Assembly: GCA_022701365.1 (NCBI GenBank)
Contig: JAKUHH010000177.1
Location: forward strand, 248,001 to 312,000
Direction: 5' to 3'
DNA length: 64,000 bases
Source: Mycocentrospora acerina
Lineage: Eukaryota > Ascomycota > Dothideomycetes > Pleosporales
How positions within the stretch are numbered: position 1 is the stretch's first letter; each line of letters begins with the position of its first letter. Both the position numbers and the translations under genes were made by a program. The notes under the pieces are model-generated. The model searched no databases and was not told the DNA's origin. It saw only the letters and a program-made list of their open reading frames with translations. Shown here piece by piece: positions 1-13,648 of this stretch.

Positions 1-3000
1 TCAGAGTCACCGGCTTCAACCGAATCCGAGCAGCGATCACCATCGCTCCTCACTCCCGCTGATCTCCACCAGGACAAGCCGTCACCACGGGAAGACCCTG
101 AGCGTAAGGCGTTAATTCATCGAAAAGAAAGTTTTGATGTTGACCTCGGTTCTGGCTTCTGAAATCTCCCAGGATTGAACCCCTCGAAGGATGACGCCGC
201 TCATGCAGCGAGAATCCTGACAACAGAAGCAAGTCATTGGGAGTGACATTGCACCGTCGATCCTACTGGGAAGGCATGCGCAGAACTGTGATCTGAGCGT
301 GAATGAAGTGTTGTCAGTACACCAGCATTGCCCCGAGACCGTGTGCCCATGAGTCCCATGCCAGCAGTTTTAGATTAAGACTCACCCTACGTTCTCAAAA
401 GAGAAAGCGAGGCCGGTCGTTAGAGAAGAATGCACGATACTGCAGGGACATTGAAAAGATTAGCGGGAGCGTCTTTGCCCAGCAACTTTGGGGGAGCCAT
501 GGCTGAAAGCGTTTCCGTTGAACAAATAAGGAGTTGGTTGCTTTTGACATCACTAGGTAGAGAAAAAGTAACTGAGGACAAAACGGCAGCGACTGGGACA
601 TGTATCCAAATGGGCAGGTCTTTCCGTGGTGAGCTTACCAACTTGGGAAAATGTCCAAGCCACGACGATGCAGTGAAATCCCTGAACAGACGCTGCTGTT
701 ACAACCCCAATAATAGGAATTGTCAGGGTAGGACGTGTCATTGTGTCGTCTGTGTCCATGGTCTCTGCTCTACAAATGCATCTCTGCAGCGCCTACTGCC
801 GTGTAATTCAAGACATATAGCATGAGTAGTATTGTCGAGGTTCCTGACGCAACAAACCCCTGCGCACAAGCTCAATAAAGTCCGAGCGCTGACCTAATCC
901 AATGTGAAACTTTATCCGCCTAGTTGGTTGAATCCTGTCAGGACCAAAGCAGTCAAGGGAGCCCCCTTCATCAGGCAATAGTTCTGTAGTTACGCAATGG
1001 TCAAACGTGATTTATCATCTGTGTGCCACACCTTCTGGCCGCATGCTTACCAGCCATTTTATGTGCGTTGCATATTACGAGTGGCGCGTGTCGGGTTGCT
1101 GCACCATGCAGCAGCAGCAGCAGCAGCATGCGATCCGTGACGGCGGGTATGTGACGATCTTGTACCGGAAAAACAAAGGCGCAATCGCGAGTTTTATACC
1201 AAAAGCGTCGAGCTACATGATTGTCTACTGTAAGGGTGGCTCGCGTTTGGAGTCGTATGACATGTCGAATATCATTCTTTGAGCAACGCGTTTTGTAATG
1301 CGTCGCTTACAAGGAGGAGGTCGAATAGCCATAGTGAGGTCGACCTGTCCTCGTTACTGACATGTGAATGCACAGGGGCAAACCTAGAAAATAAATTCGT
1401 TACTTGGGTGACAAGCATCACGTTCCGTGTCAAGCGAAGTCGTCGACTTCTAAGTTTCAACTCCATCAGTGAAAAGTGAATTGTGGTTCCTTGCATTAGT
1501 TCATGTTGGTACTCCCACTCGTTGAATGTAAGGATTTATGTTGTTGTGTCTAGTGGAGCCTTGTTGATGCGAACGTGTATCCCAGAAACGAAGGTCCCAT
1601 CGGCGATACCGAGAAGGCAATGTTGGGGCTATTTGCCGTAGTGCACAGTACAAGGTCAGGCCACTTCCATGTGAAACTAAATTTTGAAGAGATTACTAGT
1701 ATAGGATGGAGAGGGTTGCTGTGATACTCTCCGCGAAGACTGAAAGTGGAAGGTGTTGTCTGCTTATTAAACACGTCGAAACCCGCCGAACAAAATGAAC
1801 TGCCATGGTTGTCCCTCGAGTACGATATATGCGGGGTATTCATATCTTATCAAAATCGTCTTGTGGGGTGTAATGCGAACACAAGATCTATGGCAGGTCG
1901 AATGAACAGGGTATAAGCTTGCTGACCCAATGCTAGCATCATGGATCATGCTTGACAGAAAAATCTGACACAGCTTACATTCTGCGAATATGTATGTTGA
2001 TGTACCATACCCTTGGTTTCAATGTTAGAAGCCGTCTGCCGGGACAAGAAAGTAATGCAGAGTAATATACTCATAAACTGATCCGCAAGAACAGTGGAGT
2101 AGGTTAGGCACAGGAACTTTCCGCCAGAAACAACGAGGCAGTCTCCGCAGCGAGCCCGAAAATTCGCCCAAACTTACATCCCCCACGAGCGACAATCATA
2201 GCCGCTTGATATCCTAGGAAACCAATCAGCTTTTGTCTTTTTGGTTGTAAAAAAAAACAGAACATATGCGAAACTCGTAATGTTCGATATCCGCGATCTG
2301 TGATATGTCCCAGGGCGTCCTTATACCGTGTCTTGTATAGCTCGGAGGACTGGCTAAAAAAGGTTGCGACTGATCGGTCTGTCATGCTGAATGATTCATA
2401 TGCCCTGTTTTACGCTTACCCACGGGGCGATAATACAAGTTATTAGCATCCTGTTAGTGTTTTCTCGTAATGATAAGTTGTTGCGACACGTGGCAGCTCT
2501 GTTAAATCACCTGGTGTGCGCTGCCGAATACAGACGTTGAGGTATTGACAATAACGAGTCCGTATTTTAGCGAAAGAACAACAACGTAGCCGAACCTTCT
2601 ACGCTGGCTCGACGTTGCGTGACACTCATTGGCTTATTTTCTTAGCTAGCTTCAATTTTGTGGTACATTAAGAGAGCTCTGCATGGTAAAGCGATTGATC
2701 ATGTTTAGCCCACCGTGCCATGCATCGTACTCGCTGTGCTTGCCTGAACCATGTTAACACGAGCGCAAGCTGCACTTAATACCACGTAAGCTGTTTGTAA
2801 TGTACCTCGACATTGACAGTCAATATGATCATACACAATATCAGTCGGAAACATCCTTTGATGGCCGCTCGCTTGGGCCATGGCCGCTGGCGCTGACCGA
2901 TAAACTTTATAGTCATAGATACCTAGCGCGACGCTGCTTTTCCTGAAGTCCAGTACTGTCGAAGTAATATCCAGGGGCTGGTCGAAAACAGGGCAGGCAA

Positions 3001-5393
3001 GTCAAACGACGCCAGTGACCTTGAATAAGATCAGAAATGCAGCTAAACTGTGTGAAAGGCTTGTTCGTGGCGTGGCGTGGTAGCCCAATGGAGACCCTAT
3101 GGTCATTCTTTGCCTTGACAGCGGCGGCGCACATGGCGATACACGACACACTGCAGTCTTGTCACTTGACGATCTTTGAGCCTCGAAAGCGTATTTGTCC
3201 AGCCAAGGAATACCGATAAACCAAACAAGTGTAGAGTTGGAAGTGTGCAATGTCAGCGGCGATGCCCGGTCAGGTGACGTAATCAAGCTGTATCACAACC
3301 TTGGAACAGAGATAGCCCAACGACATGAGGCTTTTCAAAAGATGGCGTGACTTTGCTCTGGATGCACTGACGTTTGTAAGACGGTGCTTGCTAATTTGGT
3401 CAGGTCTCAGAAGTCGAGAAAGTTCCCTGGCCGGGAGCAACGTCCGCCCCCGCTGGCGCATCCTGCCTGATCGTGCCGCCGATTCATAACCGATTGCCTA
3501 GTACTAACTGGGACAGGTTCCAAGATCTGACCCGTAAGCCCTCTCTTGTGAACCAGACGTGAAGAATTCTACCGAGGAAGGCAGTGTAAGGAAAGAGCAG
3601 CTATCTTGGTTGCGACATGGCAATGTGAAACGCTTCATCGTCTCGTGAGATGGTTGGTCCACAATGGGGTTCTAGTTGACTATGGCATGGGTATCGGATG
3701 TTAGCGATCTACAGTGTTTGGTACGCATCCGGGAGCAAGCATAAATAATTCGTCTTGGACGGAATATTGCGAGCCTCTAGCGTCGGTATCACGGCGTCAT
3801 GAACGGGGTTCGACGACGTCGAAACGAAGCTTGATGCCCAACTCTCCGTAACACAGCAGGGAGCGCGCCTCGACACCGACAGGCTGTTGTTCCTGGACGT
3901 AGCGAAGTCCCCAAACGCCGTGCCTCATGGTGGTGGCGCTGGAGTCTCTTCTCGCCCGAAAGTGGGATGATATCAGCATGGTGGGTGCGAGACGGATGGG
4001 CTTTAGTGGAGAGCTCGGCTGGATCTCGATCGCCTGGTTCGCGATGATTCGATCTGTGCAGCTGGGCTGTTCCCTTTGTAGTTTAAGCGAATCTCATCTC
4101 GTGTTCCACAGCGCCTTCATTTGGCACTGGTGGACGCGATGCGCGTCCCCTGTTGTAACGGCTTCGGATCGCGAGATCAAGTGTGCATGCAATATGTCCG
4201 AGTCAAAGCCTTTTTGTGCGCACGGAGCAAAGTCCGTAGCATCGCTGGAACAGAGTGACGGTGCACGAGCACTTTGGCTCGATGCGGATCTTGCGCCCAG
4301 GATTGTGTGTTGCTGATTTCAAGCGCGAGACGATCAGATCCAGCTAAGCACGACCAGGAATTTCACGTGTGCCTATCCTTGCCTCTGCGAGTCGCCTGCA
4401 GACAGGCATCTTGGGGGAGGCTGCTGGGGTCCCTGTCGCACTTGCATGGTGCGTCGCGCAGGACCAACACCAGCTCGTTGTTCAGATCCTAGTGGGGGGC
4501 GAACACTCGTGCCGTATGCCGTAATCTGGCTGTCCTGGCCCGCTCACTCGTCGCTCGTTGCCACGGCGGTTCATCTCCGATCGCATCTGCCTGGGACCCT
4601 CGCATTCGCTCCTTTTCCTGTCATGTCTGCAGGCGTGTTCCTAGGGAGGCGCTGAATCTTGCATTACGATATCAGCGACATCACGGGACCTGCTGCTGTC
4701 AATGCCCATGTCACACCTTGTCGAACACTCACACACACCACTCAACACGCCAGCGCCACTCCAACGCATTCGAGACGAATCCGTATTGTAAGAGGAGGGA
4801 AAACATACGACCACGATCATTGATTGAAACTGATCTCCCCACGCCTGCTGTGCTCGCGGCCTACGTCAGCTACCCATCATTAAGATCGAAAGACGCAGCA
4901 ATTCACCTGTCCTGCGAGCCACAGATTGCAGCACCTGCTATACTAGCGATTGCAGAAGAGTTGGGACGTGGTACTAACGCCCGCATTTCTCACAAACACT
5001 CGTCGGTTTTGCCTCGCTATTTTCGATCTTGACCGTAGTGTTTCCGGGGTCTCTCTGCGTTTTCTAGTGGAATTCGCTCGGTTGTGCTTGCCGGGGAAGG
5101 AACAATCAGAGAAGCCGGGTGTTGCGCGGAAAGGCAGATATACGCAAAACTACTATTCTCCGCTACCGCATTACTACGGTATTCCACCTGTCCGTCATGG
5201 AGTCACTCGAAGCTATCGCCAGGCCAAGGTTCGTTTGTCCATCCCGTCGCCGGCGCGCTGCCGTCGTTTTTTGATGGCCAACATTCGCTGACCTTCCGGT
5301 TGTAGCATCGGCCTTCCTTCGATATCTCACCTGAATTCTGACAGGATCAAGCGAGAAGATTCATACTATCAGAGAAAACCCGCTCCTCCCGCC
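1..5393. other. Long gene-free stretch upstream of the NsdD-type gene
   Basis: I find no reading frame here that looks like a conserved protein. The longest frames (about 130 codons, near 430-825 and 3927-4316) have no recognisable domain and look like chance. Base composition is not obviously AT-rich, so classic repeat-induced point mutation is not evident. A short CAG/GCA run lies at 1108-1128. The segment from about 4700 to 5393 is the likely promoter and leader of the GATA factor that follows. It holds several upstream ATGs with short frames, for example one at 4950-5291 and one at 5084-5305. Family knowledge: developmental regulators in filamentous fungi often have very long upstream regions. 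That this region acts so here is inference. Confidence 0.5.
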
Positions 5394-6992
5394 ATGGACA
5401 GCCCGTTGCACCCTTTCACGCCGCTGTCGCATGCGCACAGCAACCACCAACCGACAACCGTCAGTGCAGTACCCGCGTCGCTTGCTGGCTTGCTCTCGCC
5501 ACCTGAATCACGACGGATGTCTGGAGACGAGAAAGATCCCCATCGGCCCGTATCCCTACAGTCACTGCCGTCAATACATGAGGCTTTGGGCTCTGAGCAG
5601 CCGCTGTCATCATACGCACCAGTACCTCCACCCTCTGCTCTTCCAGCAGCTCCTCAGCATTACTTACCACCGTCTGCGAACACCTCGCCCTCAGACCTAG
5701 GAACGCGGCCCTACCCCCCAGAACCCCGCAACAGCCAGGGTCCTTCTAATCCCTTTTCCCATCCTAGAAGCCCCTTCGTAGGCACATCGACACACCAGCC
5801 ACCTCCGCCACCACCTTCTCAGAGCCGGCTAGATTCCTTGTCCCGCCCACCGTTTTCAGAGCCACGCCCACCATACTCAACCCCGCAGCATAGCTCTAAG
5901 TTGCCAGCTCTCCACCCAATCAAGACTACACAATCCCCTCCCACCGGGGCAGTCCAGCCAAATACACCGTATTCCTCGTATCCTCCGCCACCGTCTACTA
6001 GTTACGACGCACCTGCACCTCCACCAGCACGATCCATGAACCACCAATATCCATATTCTCAATACCCTTCTAATTACCCTGTGTCAGCACCTCCACCAAG
6101 CGGGTCGAGCTCGGCATACCCCCCCTCAGCGCCGACATATGCTGCTCCTGCTCGATATCCGTCTACATCTTGGCACGATAGTTCTGAGGTCGCTCGCTTG
6201 GAAGAAAAGAAAATTAACCATACAAGTCTAGCGCCGTATGGTGACTCTGTCAAGCGACACCTGGAGAGCTTTGACATTGAGGCCTCTCTGAATGAGGTAA
6301 GTCTTGCTCTGTATCTTTTTGCTATTGTTGTACGTTTGACTGACCGGTGTAGATTGCCGACGGTGCTGGACATATTGCGGAGTTCTCAAAAGTATACAGG
6401 CAACGAGCCCATGAGAATCAGCGCATGGGCATGACACCACAATCCATGCCCAGATTGGAAGAAGTAGATGAAATGCTTAAGCAGAACGAAAGAGTACAGA
6501 TTTCACTCCAACGGATCCGGGATGTAGTGCACAACCATCACCAAGTAAACGCAGTCGAGACACCGCAAGACGCTCGCTACCGACAGATGAGCGGGTACGA
6601 TCACGAGACTTCAAGCAACTATGGTGACGAGAACAAAGTCGGAGGAGGTTTCGCTGGTGGCGACAACAAGTCAAGAAAACGAGGTGTAAGTTATTTCCCT
6701 CGTAACAATATCATTACAAGTTCTGACGACAATGTACAGCGTGCTGCCCCTCCTGGTCGATGCCACAGTTGCAATCGAGCGGAGACTCCAGAATGGCGCA
6801 GAGGACCCGACGGTGCTAGGACTCTCTGTAACGCATGTGGTTTACGTAAGTTCACTCTGTCTGAGAAGTATTGACTCTCGCTTATGTTCTCCAGACTATG
6901 CCAAGTTGACCCGTAAGATGGGCGGTAAACCAGCCATGACGGGTTCAAACCTCCGCCCGAAATCGATCGATCATGGCTCACCTGCCATGTGA
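5394..6992 (+). CDS. nsdD: GATA-type zinc-finger transcription factor, NsdD/SUB-1 type
   Basis: Nuclear transcription factor; in Aspergillus NsdD promotes sexual development and represses premature conidiation, and Neurospora SUB-1 is the counterpart. Four exons: 5394-6296, 6353-6685, 6740-6845, 6895-6992, giving 479 residues. The first 280 residues are low complexity, rich in Pro, Ser and Tyr. A helical stretch around residues 300-370 ([20 protein letters not shown]) may be a dimerisation segment. The single GATA finger lies near the C-terminus: C420-x2-C423, 18 residues, C442-x2-C445, with core [10 protein letters not shown]. Residue H448, which follows the finger, is created by the last intron junction, and HYAKLTRK follows. 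A finger at the extreme C-terminus after a long Pro/Ser-rich region is the NsdD arrangement. The ATG at 5394 is the first in the frame. Regulation is likely through the long upstream region. Alternative: another GATA factor, less likely because the finger and tail match NsdD. Confidence 0.9.
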
Positions 6993-8793
6993 GACTTGTT
7001 CTGGTCAGGGTCTCACGGCCGCGTTTCTCCTCAAATGTAACCAATGGATCTAGCTAGTGCCAGTCACTTGGGAATTTTTCCTTGTTCAACACTTCCAAAG
7101 GTCCCATCGTTTCAGGTACATACACGACATTATCGCCCGAACGTTTTTCCGTGGATGTAGGAGGTACTGTGGATATATGTTTCTCTCTCAGCATACGAGC
7201 GTCTAATGCCAGGTCACGATCCCGTCTTGGATTGCAGATGCCGCCGCATGGACGATCTCAAGGACAAGAACGTCGTTAATCGGCTTAGGAATCGGTGTAA
7301 GATGGTGTATCGTCATCCGTTCCAGATATGCTCTCGAGTGATTCGTTAGTCCTTCGAGTAGGTCTTGGCATTCACTTCGTTGTCAGCATTTGTATTGGAG
7401 TTGATTTCTTGATTTTTCTATATCAGCAGCGCTTGCATCTTGGCACCCAGGTTGGGGCTTTCAGGCTCCCAAGACCTGGCTTTAGGCGTTTTTTTGTTTA
7501 CGCTACCTTTTAGGGTTGCTCGATCAGCAGGTTGGCGTTTGGCGCCGAATAGTACTCGTCATGAATGACGAGAATGGGTTCTAGGCATTTTGGTCTCACT
7601 CACACTTTATTAGAAGTGTACAAAACCTTCGGGCAGTGTTTTTATAGGCGTTTTGCAGAGATACCACAGTGGCTTTCAGGCCCAGCAACGCAAAAGCTTC
7701 TCATGCATTTGCAGATTTTATCAATAAATCTCCCCCACATATCCATCTTAACCAAGTTCGCACTCAATATTGTCTTTGATCCCTATGTGCACATATGCAT
7801 GTGTGCCTCCCGTGTTTTTGTGATTTCTTAGGTGTTACGCACATTGACCTAGATCACACCAGAGACTTGGCAGAGCTTCGTACAATTCGTGAACATAGAG
7901 ACGTTTCACACAATAAGGGTGAATTCCAGATATATCAATCAGGTCGACAGAGTAAAAGACAGCATGCAAAAGACCGGAAGCACCTTCCACGCCGCCTTTA
8001 TGACACCGTGTACGAAGGGTGCTCAAAGCAGCTGCAACACGATAATCGTGCACTCTGTGCGTGACCCAGTGTGCATGCCGTTGTGGTGACTCTTTGTATA
8101 GTAATGAATGACCGTCCGTTAGCTTAGTTTCGAAATCGGCTCTAAAAATAACGTGCACGTCGCCTTCTCTATCCGAGAGAAAAACTCGATTCGTAGCTTG
8201 GGATAACAACCTGCGAGCCGCTCGCAACGAGCGAACAGCCCTCTCTGATTTGAACGTCATGACTGCTTGCTGTTTTGAAGTTCTCCGCCGATGTAATTTG
8301 CGCACATAGTTGGACACGACTTGAGACCGAGCTTCTATCTGGGGATATGTGTGTAATATGCAGCGAGCGTGCTGTCAATGTGTCTCATGTCATGCACGAC
8401 GTGAGGTTGCATGAGGTGACGAAATGACCCTGGTCCCCGACGTTCCGTTCTCCTCGGGAACCGAAAGAGCAGGGCTAAACAACCATTAATAATCCAAAGA
8501 GACCGTTTTAGCTTGACAATTCCGCAGTACCAACCATATCGCTGATTCAACTGTTCCTTTCTTCTTTACAGTCTTCCAGGAACTGACGATTTGCTGCGCT
8601 GAAGTTTCTTTTCTTCTCGTTGCAACCGAGAAAAACCTCGCATCCTGTGCCCCGCTAAACTTAGAAAGCCCCATCTGTTGTGCTTCTCCCCGCAGTGCAG
8701 AACGCATCACCTACCATCCATTCACACGTCTACCCGTCCCGCCCGTGTGCCGATTCAAATCGGACAAAAGTCTGTGCCGGATATTAATCAGGG
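6993..8793. other. Intergenic region between GATA factor and glutamate-cysteine ligase
   Basis: No supported gene. It should hold the 3' UTR of the GATA factor, and its right end the promoter of the glutamate-cysteine ligase. A 160-codon minus-strand frame at 7835-8317 begins with GTG rather than ATG and resembles no family I know. Confidence 0.5.
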
Positions 8794-11063
8794 ATGGGTC
8801 TGCTGTAAGCCCTGCACCAACCGTTTGATTGGCGCCTGCTGATATCAATACAAAGTGCTATTGGAACGCCGCTTGACTGGCCTGAGGCCAAGAAGGTCGC
8901 AAGTCATGTGAGAGAATGGGGCATTGAAGTATATCAACCCGGAGATCTGATTGCAGGCTTAAAGTTAACATCGGCAGCAACTACTCGCTATTTGGCGGAA
9001 TGCGAAAGGGAAGGAGAGGGATGCTTTGCTTTGGGGAGACGAGGTAAATAACATGTCAAATTAATGTAGATTATGATTTTGACTGGCTTTCAGGTTGAGT
9101 ATCTGGTAGTCTGTTACGATCAGGACAATCGCAAAGTCCGTTTATCCCTTCGTCAAGCAGACATATTGGCTGCGTTAGCTACGGATGAGAAGCTTCTCCA
9201 GCAAGGAGGAGGAGTACCAGACCTGCAGACAGGAGACGCAAAGTAAGCGTCTAATTCATCTCATCGAGATAGTATACTGACTTCCGCAGGGGCAAAGAAA
9301 ATCCTGCTCCTGTCTTCCACCCTGAGTTTGGGAGATTCATGCTCGAGGCAACGCCTGGAAAGCCATGGGGTATCGGTTTCAAGGATCTTCTTGATGTTGA
9401 GCCCAACATGAAGTGGAGGTAACGACCATCAAGCCACAACTACCCATCCCAATACTGACAGGTTTCAGACGAACAATTGCGAAAGAACACATGGAGCCTG
9501 CTGAGTTCCCCATTACTCTGACAACATTCCCTCGTCTCGGTTCTCCCGATTGTATCATCCCAAATTATCCAGTCTCAGGACCAAAGCTTCGTTCACAGTA
9601 TGTCCCAGATGAGATTGCTAACCCTCACATTCGCTTCCCAACCCTAGCGGCAAACATTCGTTGGCGAAGGGGTAGGAAGGTGGAGGTCAACGTGCCTGTC
9701 TTTAGGGATGAGAACACGCCATGGCCATGGAAGGATCCTACTGTTAATTATGACTTGCATCAATGGCCCGAGGACGACGATGTTCGAAATGGAGCAGCAA
9801 AAGATAACTTCATTCACATGGATGCAATGGCATTTGGTATGGGAAGTTGTTGTTTGCAGATCACGTTTCAAGCAAAGAATATTGAGGAGGGACGGAAGAT
9901 GTACGATCAGCTTAGTCCACTAGGACCTATCCTGCTTGCCTTGACGGCCGCAACCCCCATCTACAAAGGTTTCCTTGCCGACACTGATGTTCGCTGGAAT
10001 CAAATCAGCAGAGCTGTAGATGACCGCACACCAGAGGAGCTAGGGGAAAAGGTACGCGATGAACTCTCACTTCAAATTCAGTATTGACTCTTCACAGCCA
10101 CTGGAAAATGATAGGTGGCGACTACCCAAGTCTCGCTATGCATCAAATTCCACCTACATCTCCCAAGATCCACGCCTACGTCCAGAATATCTCGATCCCG
10201 ACCTTATTGTTGACAATGACATCAAGAAGCGCCTGGTGGAAGGGGGCATGGACGACCTGCTTGCCACCCACTTTGCCCATCTCTTCATCCGTGACCCTAT
10301 CGTTGTCTTCGCCGAGGACCTTCAGGAGCTCGATCTCACTAAAGCCGACCATTTCGAGAATCTGCAGAGCACAAACTGGCAGCACATGCGCTTCAAGCCG
10401 CCTCCACCAGGTCTTGACATTGGCTGGCGTGTCGAATTCCGCCCCATGGAGATTCAAATCACCGACTTTGAGAACGCAGCCTTCTCCATCTTCATTGTGC
10501 TCATCACACGAGCTATCCTGAGCTTCAACCTGAACTTCTACATTCCCATCACACGCGTAAGCGAGAACATGGAGACAGCACATGCTCGCGACGCCGTGTC
10601 AACACAGAAATTCTGGTTCCGGAAAAACCCCTTCTCGTCGAGCAAGACTGGCACATCAACGCCCGCCGCAGCCGACAGTCGACCGGCTACGCCCCTCGGC
10701 GCCGTGGAAGACGAATACGAGCAGATGACCATCAACGAGATCATCAACGGTCAGCAGTCTGCTGATGACGGGTTTCCAGGTTTGATTCCTCTGGTGGAAT
10801 CATACCTGAATAGTATGAATGTCGATGTCGAGACGCGTTGCGACATTGCTACGTACCTTGACTTGATCCGGAAGCGCGCCAATGGCACGTACTGGACGGC
10901 GGCAAAGTGGATCAGGCACTTTGTACAGACGCATCCCGAGTACAAGAAGGATAGTGTTGTTGGAGATGAGATTACGTTTGATCTTGTCAAGGCGGCAGAG
11001 AGGATTACTAGAGAGGAGGGACGCGATGGGTTTGGCAAAGAGATGCTAGGCAAGAGGCGTTAG
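8794..11063 (+). CDS. GSH1: Glutamate-cysteine ligase catalytic subunit (gamma-glutamylcysteine synthetase)
   Basis: Catalyses ATP-dependent joining of L-glutamate and L-cysteine, the first and rate-limiting step of glutathione synthesis, in the cytosol. Seven exons: 8794-8804, 8856-8928, 8978-9043, 9094-9242, 9290-9418, 9469-10051, 10098-11063, giving 658 residues, normal for the eukaryotic family. The first exon is only 11 nt and encodes MGL plus two bases of a Leu codon; the spliced N-terminus MGLLAIGTPLDWPEAKK is the conserved fungal start. Family landmarks seen are WGDEVEYLVV, FMLEATPGKPWG (active-site region), EHMEPAEFPITLTTFPRLG, HMDAMAFGMGSCCLQITFQ and DTDVRWNQI. A low-complexity insert (SSSKTGTSTPAAADSRPATP) near residue 520 is typical of fungal copies. 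The start is fixed by the tiny first exon; a model that begins downstream would lose the conserved N-terminus. Confidence 0.96.
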
Positions 11064-11573
11064 TATTCATGAAGCGTAGATGGCTGAACGGGAGGAGGCT
11101 CATATAAAAATTGAGCTCTCTATGTTGGGCAAGCTTTATGAGTGCGTGTTTGTAGTTCCTTCGACATTAGATCAATGTGGTCGACGTGCGGCATATACAA
11201 GGTTAGAATCAAGATCCGTGACATGTATGACCCTACATACCCTAAGTTTAAAATCAGCCACGCGTGAGATTACTCTCCATATTTCAATACCAAATTGTCA
11301 TGAAATTGAAGGTACTAATGTGAATTATTGGGATAGATTCAAATATTAAAGTCTTCTGACATGAAGGATGCTCCGGAAAAGTTATTAAAAGGCACAGCCT
11401 GTCAATGAATCATTGAACGAGTAAAAGTAACGAAACCTTCCCAAGTCACCTTTAACCGTTCCTGTACCACCACATTGTAGGTTCCTCTGTTTGAAGCGTA
11501 CATAACGTGACTCACTACGAGCTGAAGCTCGAGCAGTCAAATCAAACTTGCTGACAGGGCTGGGCCACTATCC
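11064..11573. other. Convergent intergenic region, GSH1 and pheromone receptor
   Basis: The two flanking genes are convergent, so this stretch holds two 3' ends. It is fairly AT-rich and contains no convincing coding frame. Confidence 0.5.
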
Positions 11574-12768
11574 TTAAGCCCGGTTAGCAGTATCGCCACT
11601 ATGCACACTAAACTTGCGGTTGATATGGATACCTTCATCCTCCATAGCCTTTTTTCGTGGGGAAAGGGTCGTATCTATACTATCCGTTTCCACTCTATTT
11701 TTTCCGTATGTGCCGACACTCATTTGACGACTCTTATCGCAAGCAGTCGTCCCACTTGCCGACGACGACGCCGAAGCGGGTCCGTAGTACTGGTTGCGTA
11801 GCAGTTGTTGATGTATATCTGTCCTACGATGGGCGACGTTGGACTCGTTGACAACGCCTGCCCAGATGGCAGAGAGGGGAAGGAAGATGCAGACAACGGT
11901 GAGGACTTGCCATCCAATGTCGGGAACTCCTCGCACGAACTCAAGGGTCGAGAATATTCCTGAGTGGATTAGCTGAGTACTTGAAGGGATAACGTTCCGT
12001 GAGAAACAAACCTGGAATAACCATCGTCTGACAGCCCATGATGAATACAATCTGCATGGGACCGAATTGGGTCATGTTGAGCTTTCGCCTCTGGATGATT
12101 GCGTAGCCCAACTTCCACGTGAAGACGCAGCTGAAGAGCCAGATAGCGACGGCTTGCATAATATACGATGTCGAAACGAGGTATTGATAGGGCATCATGT
12201 CTCCCCATTCCAATGTTTGCCTGTTGCTTATGACGATGACGGCAAACTTGAACCCAACCGCAACAAGCGCTACGACTGTGGTGACGCTCATGATGATGTA
12301 CCGATAGACAGGCATGGTTGTGATGCATACAACCCAGACCTGCAAACTAAGCGACACCATCACCAAGATAGTGACGGTAAGAGTCAATGCATTTGTAGCA
12401 ATTGTGTTGGCGAGATCGGCTTGAGTGATGCGACTCCAATCTCCAGAAACTTGGCTGTAAATGTTCCAGAAGTTTCCAGTCAAGAAGGTGCATGACAAGA
12501 TGCAGCGAATGGTGTTGATGGTGAGACAGAGAGAATTCATGACAAATATCCAAGACTTGCGCTTCTCAGACTTTGTGAGGAGAATTAGGATGAGTAGGAG
12601 CATTATGGATGCACCAACTTGGGTTCCAATATTGATAGCCCTTCGAACGCCATACGAAAACAAGTAGTCAAAGTCAGTCATGGAGACGGTGAAGCTGGAT
12701 CCATCCTGCCAAAGTAACGTAATTTCCTGCGTCCAGGGGTCAAAGGTGGGTGGCACAATCGTCTCCAT
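11574..12768 (-). CDS. STE2: Alpha-factor-type pheromone receptor (class D GPCR, Ste2/PreB)
   Basis: Seven-transmembrane G-protein-coupled receptor that binds the alpha-factor-like peptide pheromone and signals through the heterotrimeric G protein to the mating MAP-kinase cascade; plasma membrane. Two exons, 12012-12768 and 11574-11959, with a 52-nt intron, give 380 residues. The N-terminus PPTFDPWTQEITLLW matches the FDP-TQ motif of the Ste2 family. Hydrophobic helices run from about residue 40 to 290. The loop-helix segment QFGPMQIVFIMGCQTMVIP is the most diagnostic motif, and the intron falls right after that proline. The cytoplasmic tail from about residue 295 is Ser/Thr-rich, as expected for phosphorylation-dependent desensitisation. 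The gene is divergent from the tandem-BRCT gene, with 880 bp between start codons. I am confident of the family. Confidence 0.95.
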
Positions 12769-13648
12769 CGTGTATAGTCTTGATTGTTCTTGTAGCAGTT
12801 GGGTGGATGGAGATTGTCAAGTAGTGGAGAATTGTTATGTCCACGATTAGAAGGTACTTGCTTGTTGCCAAGGTTGGCTGTTGTTGGAAAGAGAGTCAAA
12901 AGAAAGAAGGGATAAGCTGAGGAAGGAGCGAAGAATTCAAACAGCCAGCTTAGATAAAAAGGCGGGTACCATGAGAATACTGGCACGTAATATGTAGAGA
13001 ACAATAGTAGAGTGTAGGGATTGTTGAAATAGAGGAAAAGGATGATGGATGCACAAGAGTGCTCGTATCAACATACTGCATTGGTACTCGTACCTCGACA
13101 TTAATTGTTCATCTCAGACACTTGATGCTCTTGCTATTGTTCGCAGCACATTCACTCTTCGGCTCAGCAACAATATTTACCTAGAGTGAAGCGCAGCCAA
13201 TACTTACAACAAGTATTCAACGCATGTTTCGCGGGCCATTGCGACGATGTCTAAAAATAAGACCAAAGCCGCTTGTGTCTCTATCACTGATTGCTGTGTT
13301 TATAATGCGGATTTCCTTACTATTGTTCTTCAACCGTTCGATGTCTAGGCTTTGAGACCTCTATTTGTGTAAATGCGGGAACGAACGCAGAAAGACGACA
13401 AGGATCCTGTTACAAGATGTGAAGAGCCAATCTACTTGGTGATTCCGAAATCGATGACTTCGGAAACGGACATTTGAGCTTAAAAGCTGGAATGTAGCAT
13501 GAAGAGAAGTGGACAGGATGGAGAAACTACAACCGCGAACGCGACTGCACTAGCGTGGCGCTAGTGCGACTATGACATGCACGTCATCTGATTTCGCGTC
13601 TGTCACCGAAACTCGATTGCCTCGACGCGTCAACTCGACTTCGGAAAG
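12769..13648. promoter_or_regulatory. Divergent intergenic region, STE2 and tandem-BRCT gene
   Basis: An 880-bp stretch between two start codons that point outward, so it should contain both promoters. No coding frame is convincing. I could not pick out a pheromone-response element with confidence. Confidence 0.45.

Noticed and set aside
430..825. 131-codon frame in the empty left region
   Set aside because: No recognisable domain and overlapped by several frames of similar length on both strands.
3927..4316. 129-codon frame upstream of the GATA gene
   Set aside because: Trp/Cys-rich, no domain, and the codon pattern looks random.
4801..4830. Short similarity to the start of 5S rRNA (AACATACGACCA)
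   Set aside because: The match ends after about 12 bases and no 5S fold or internal promoter follows.
7835..8317. 160-codon minus-strand frame
   Set aside because: Its first codon is GTG, no family resemblance, and no supporting splice structure.
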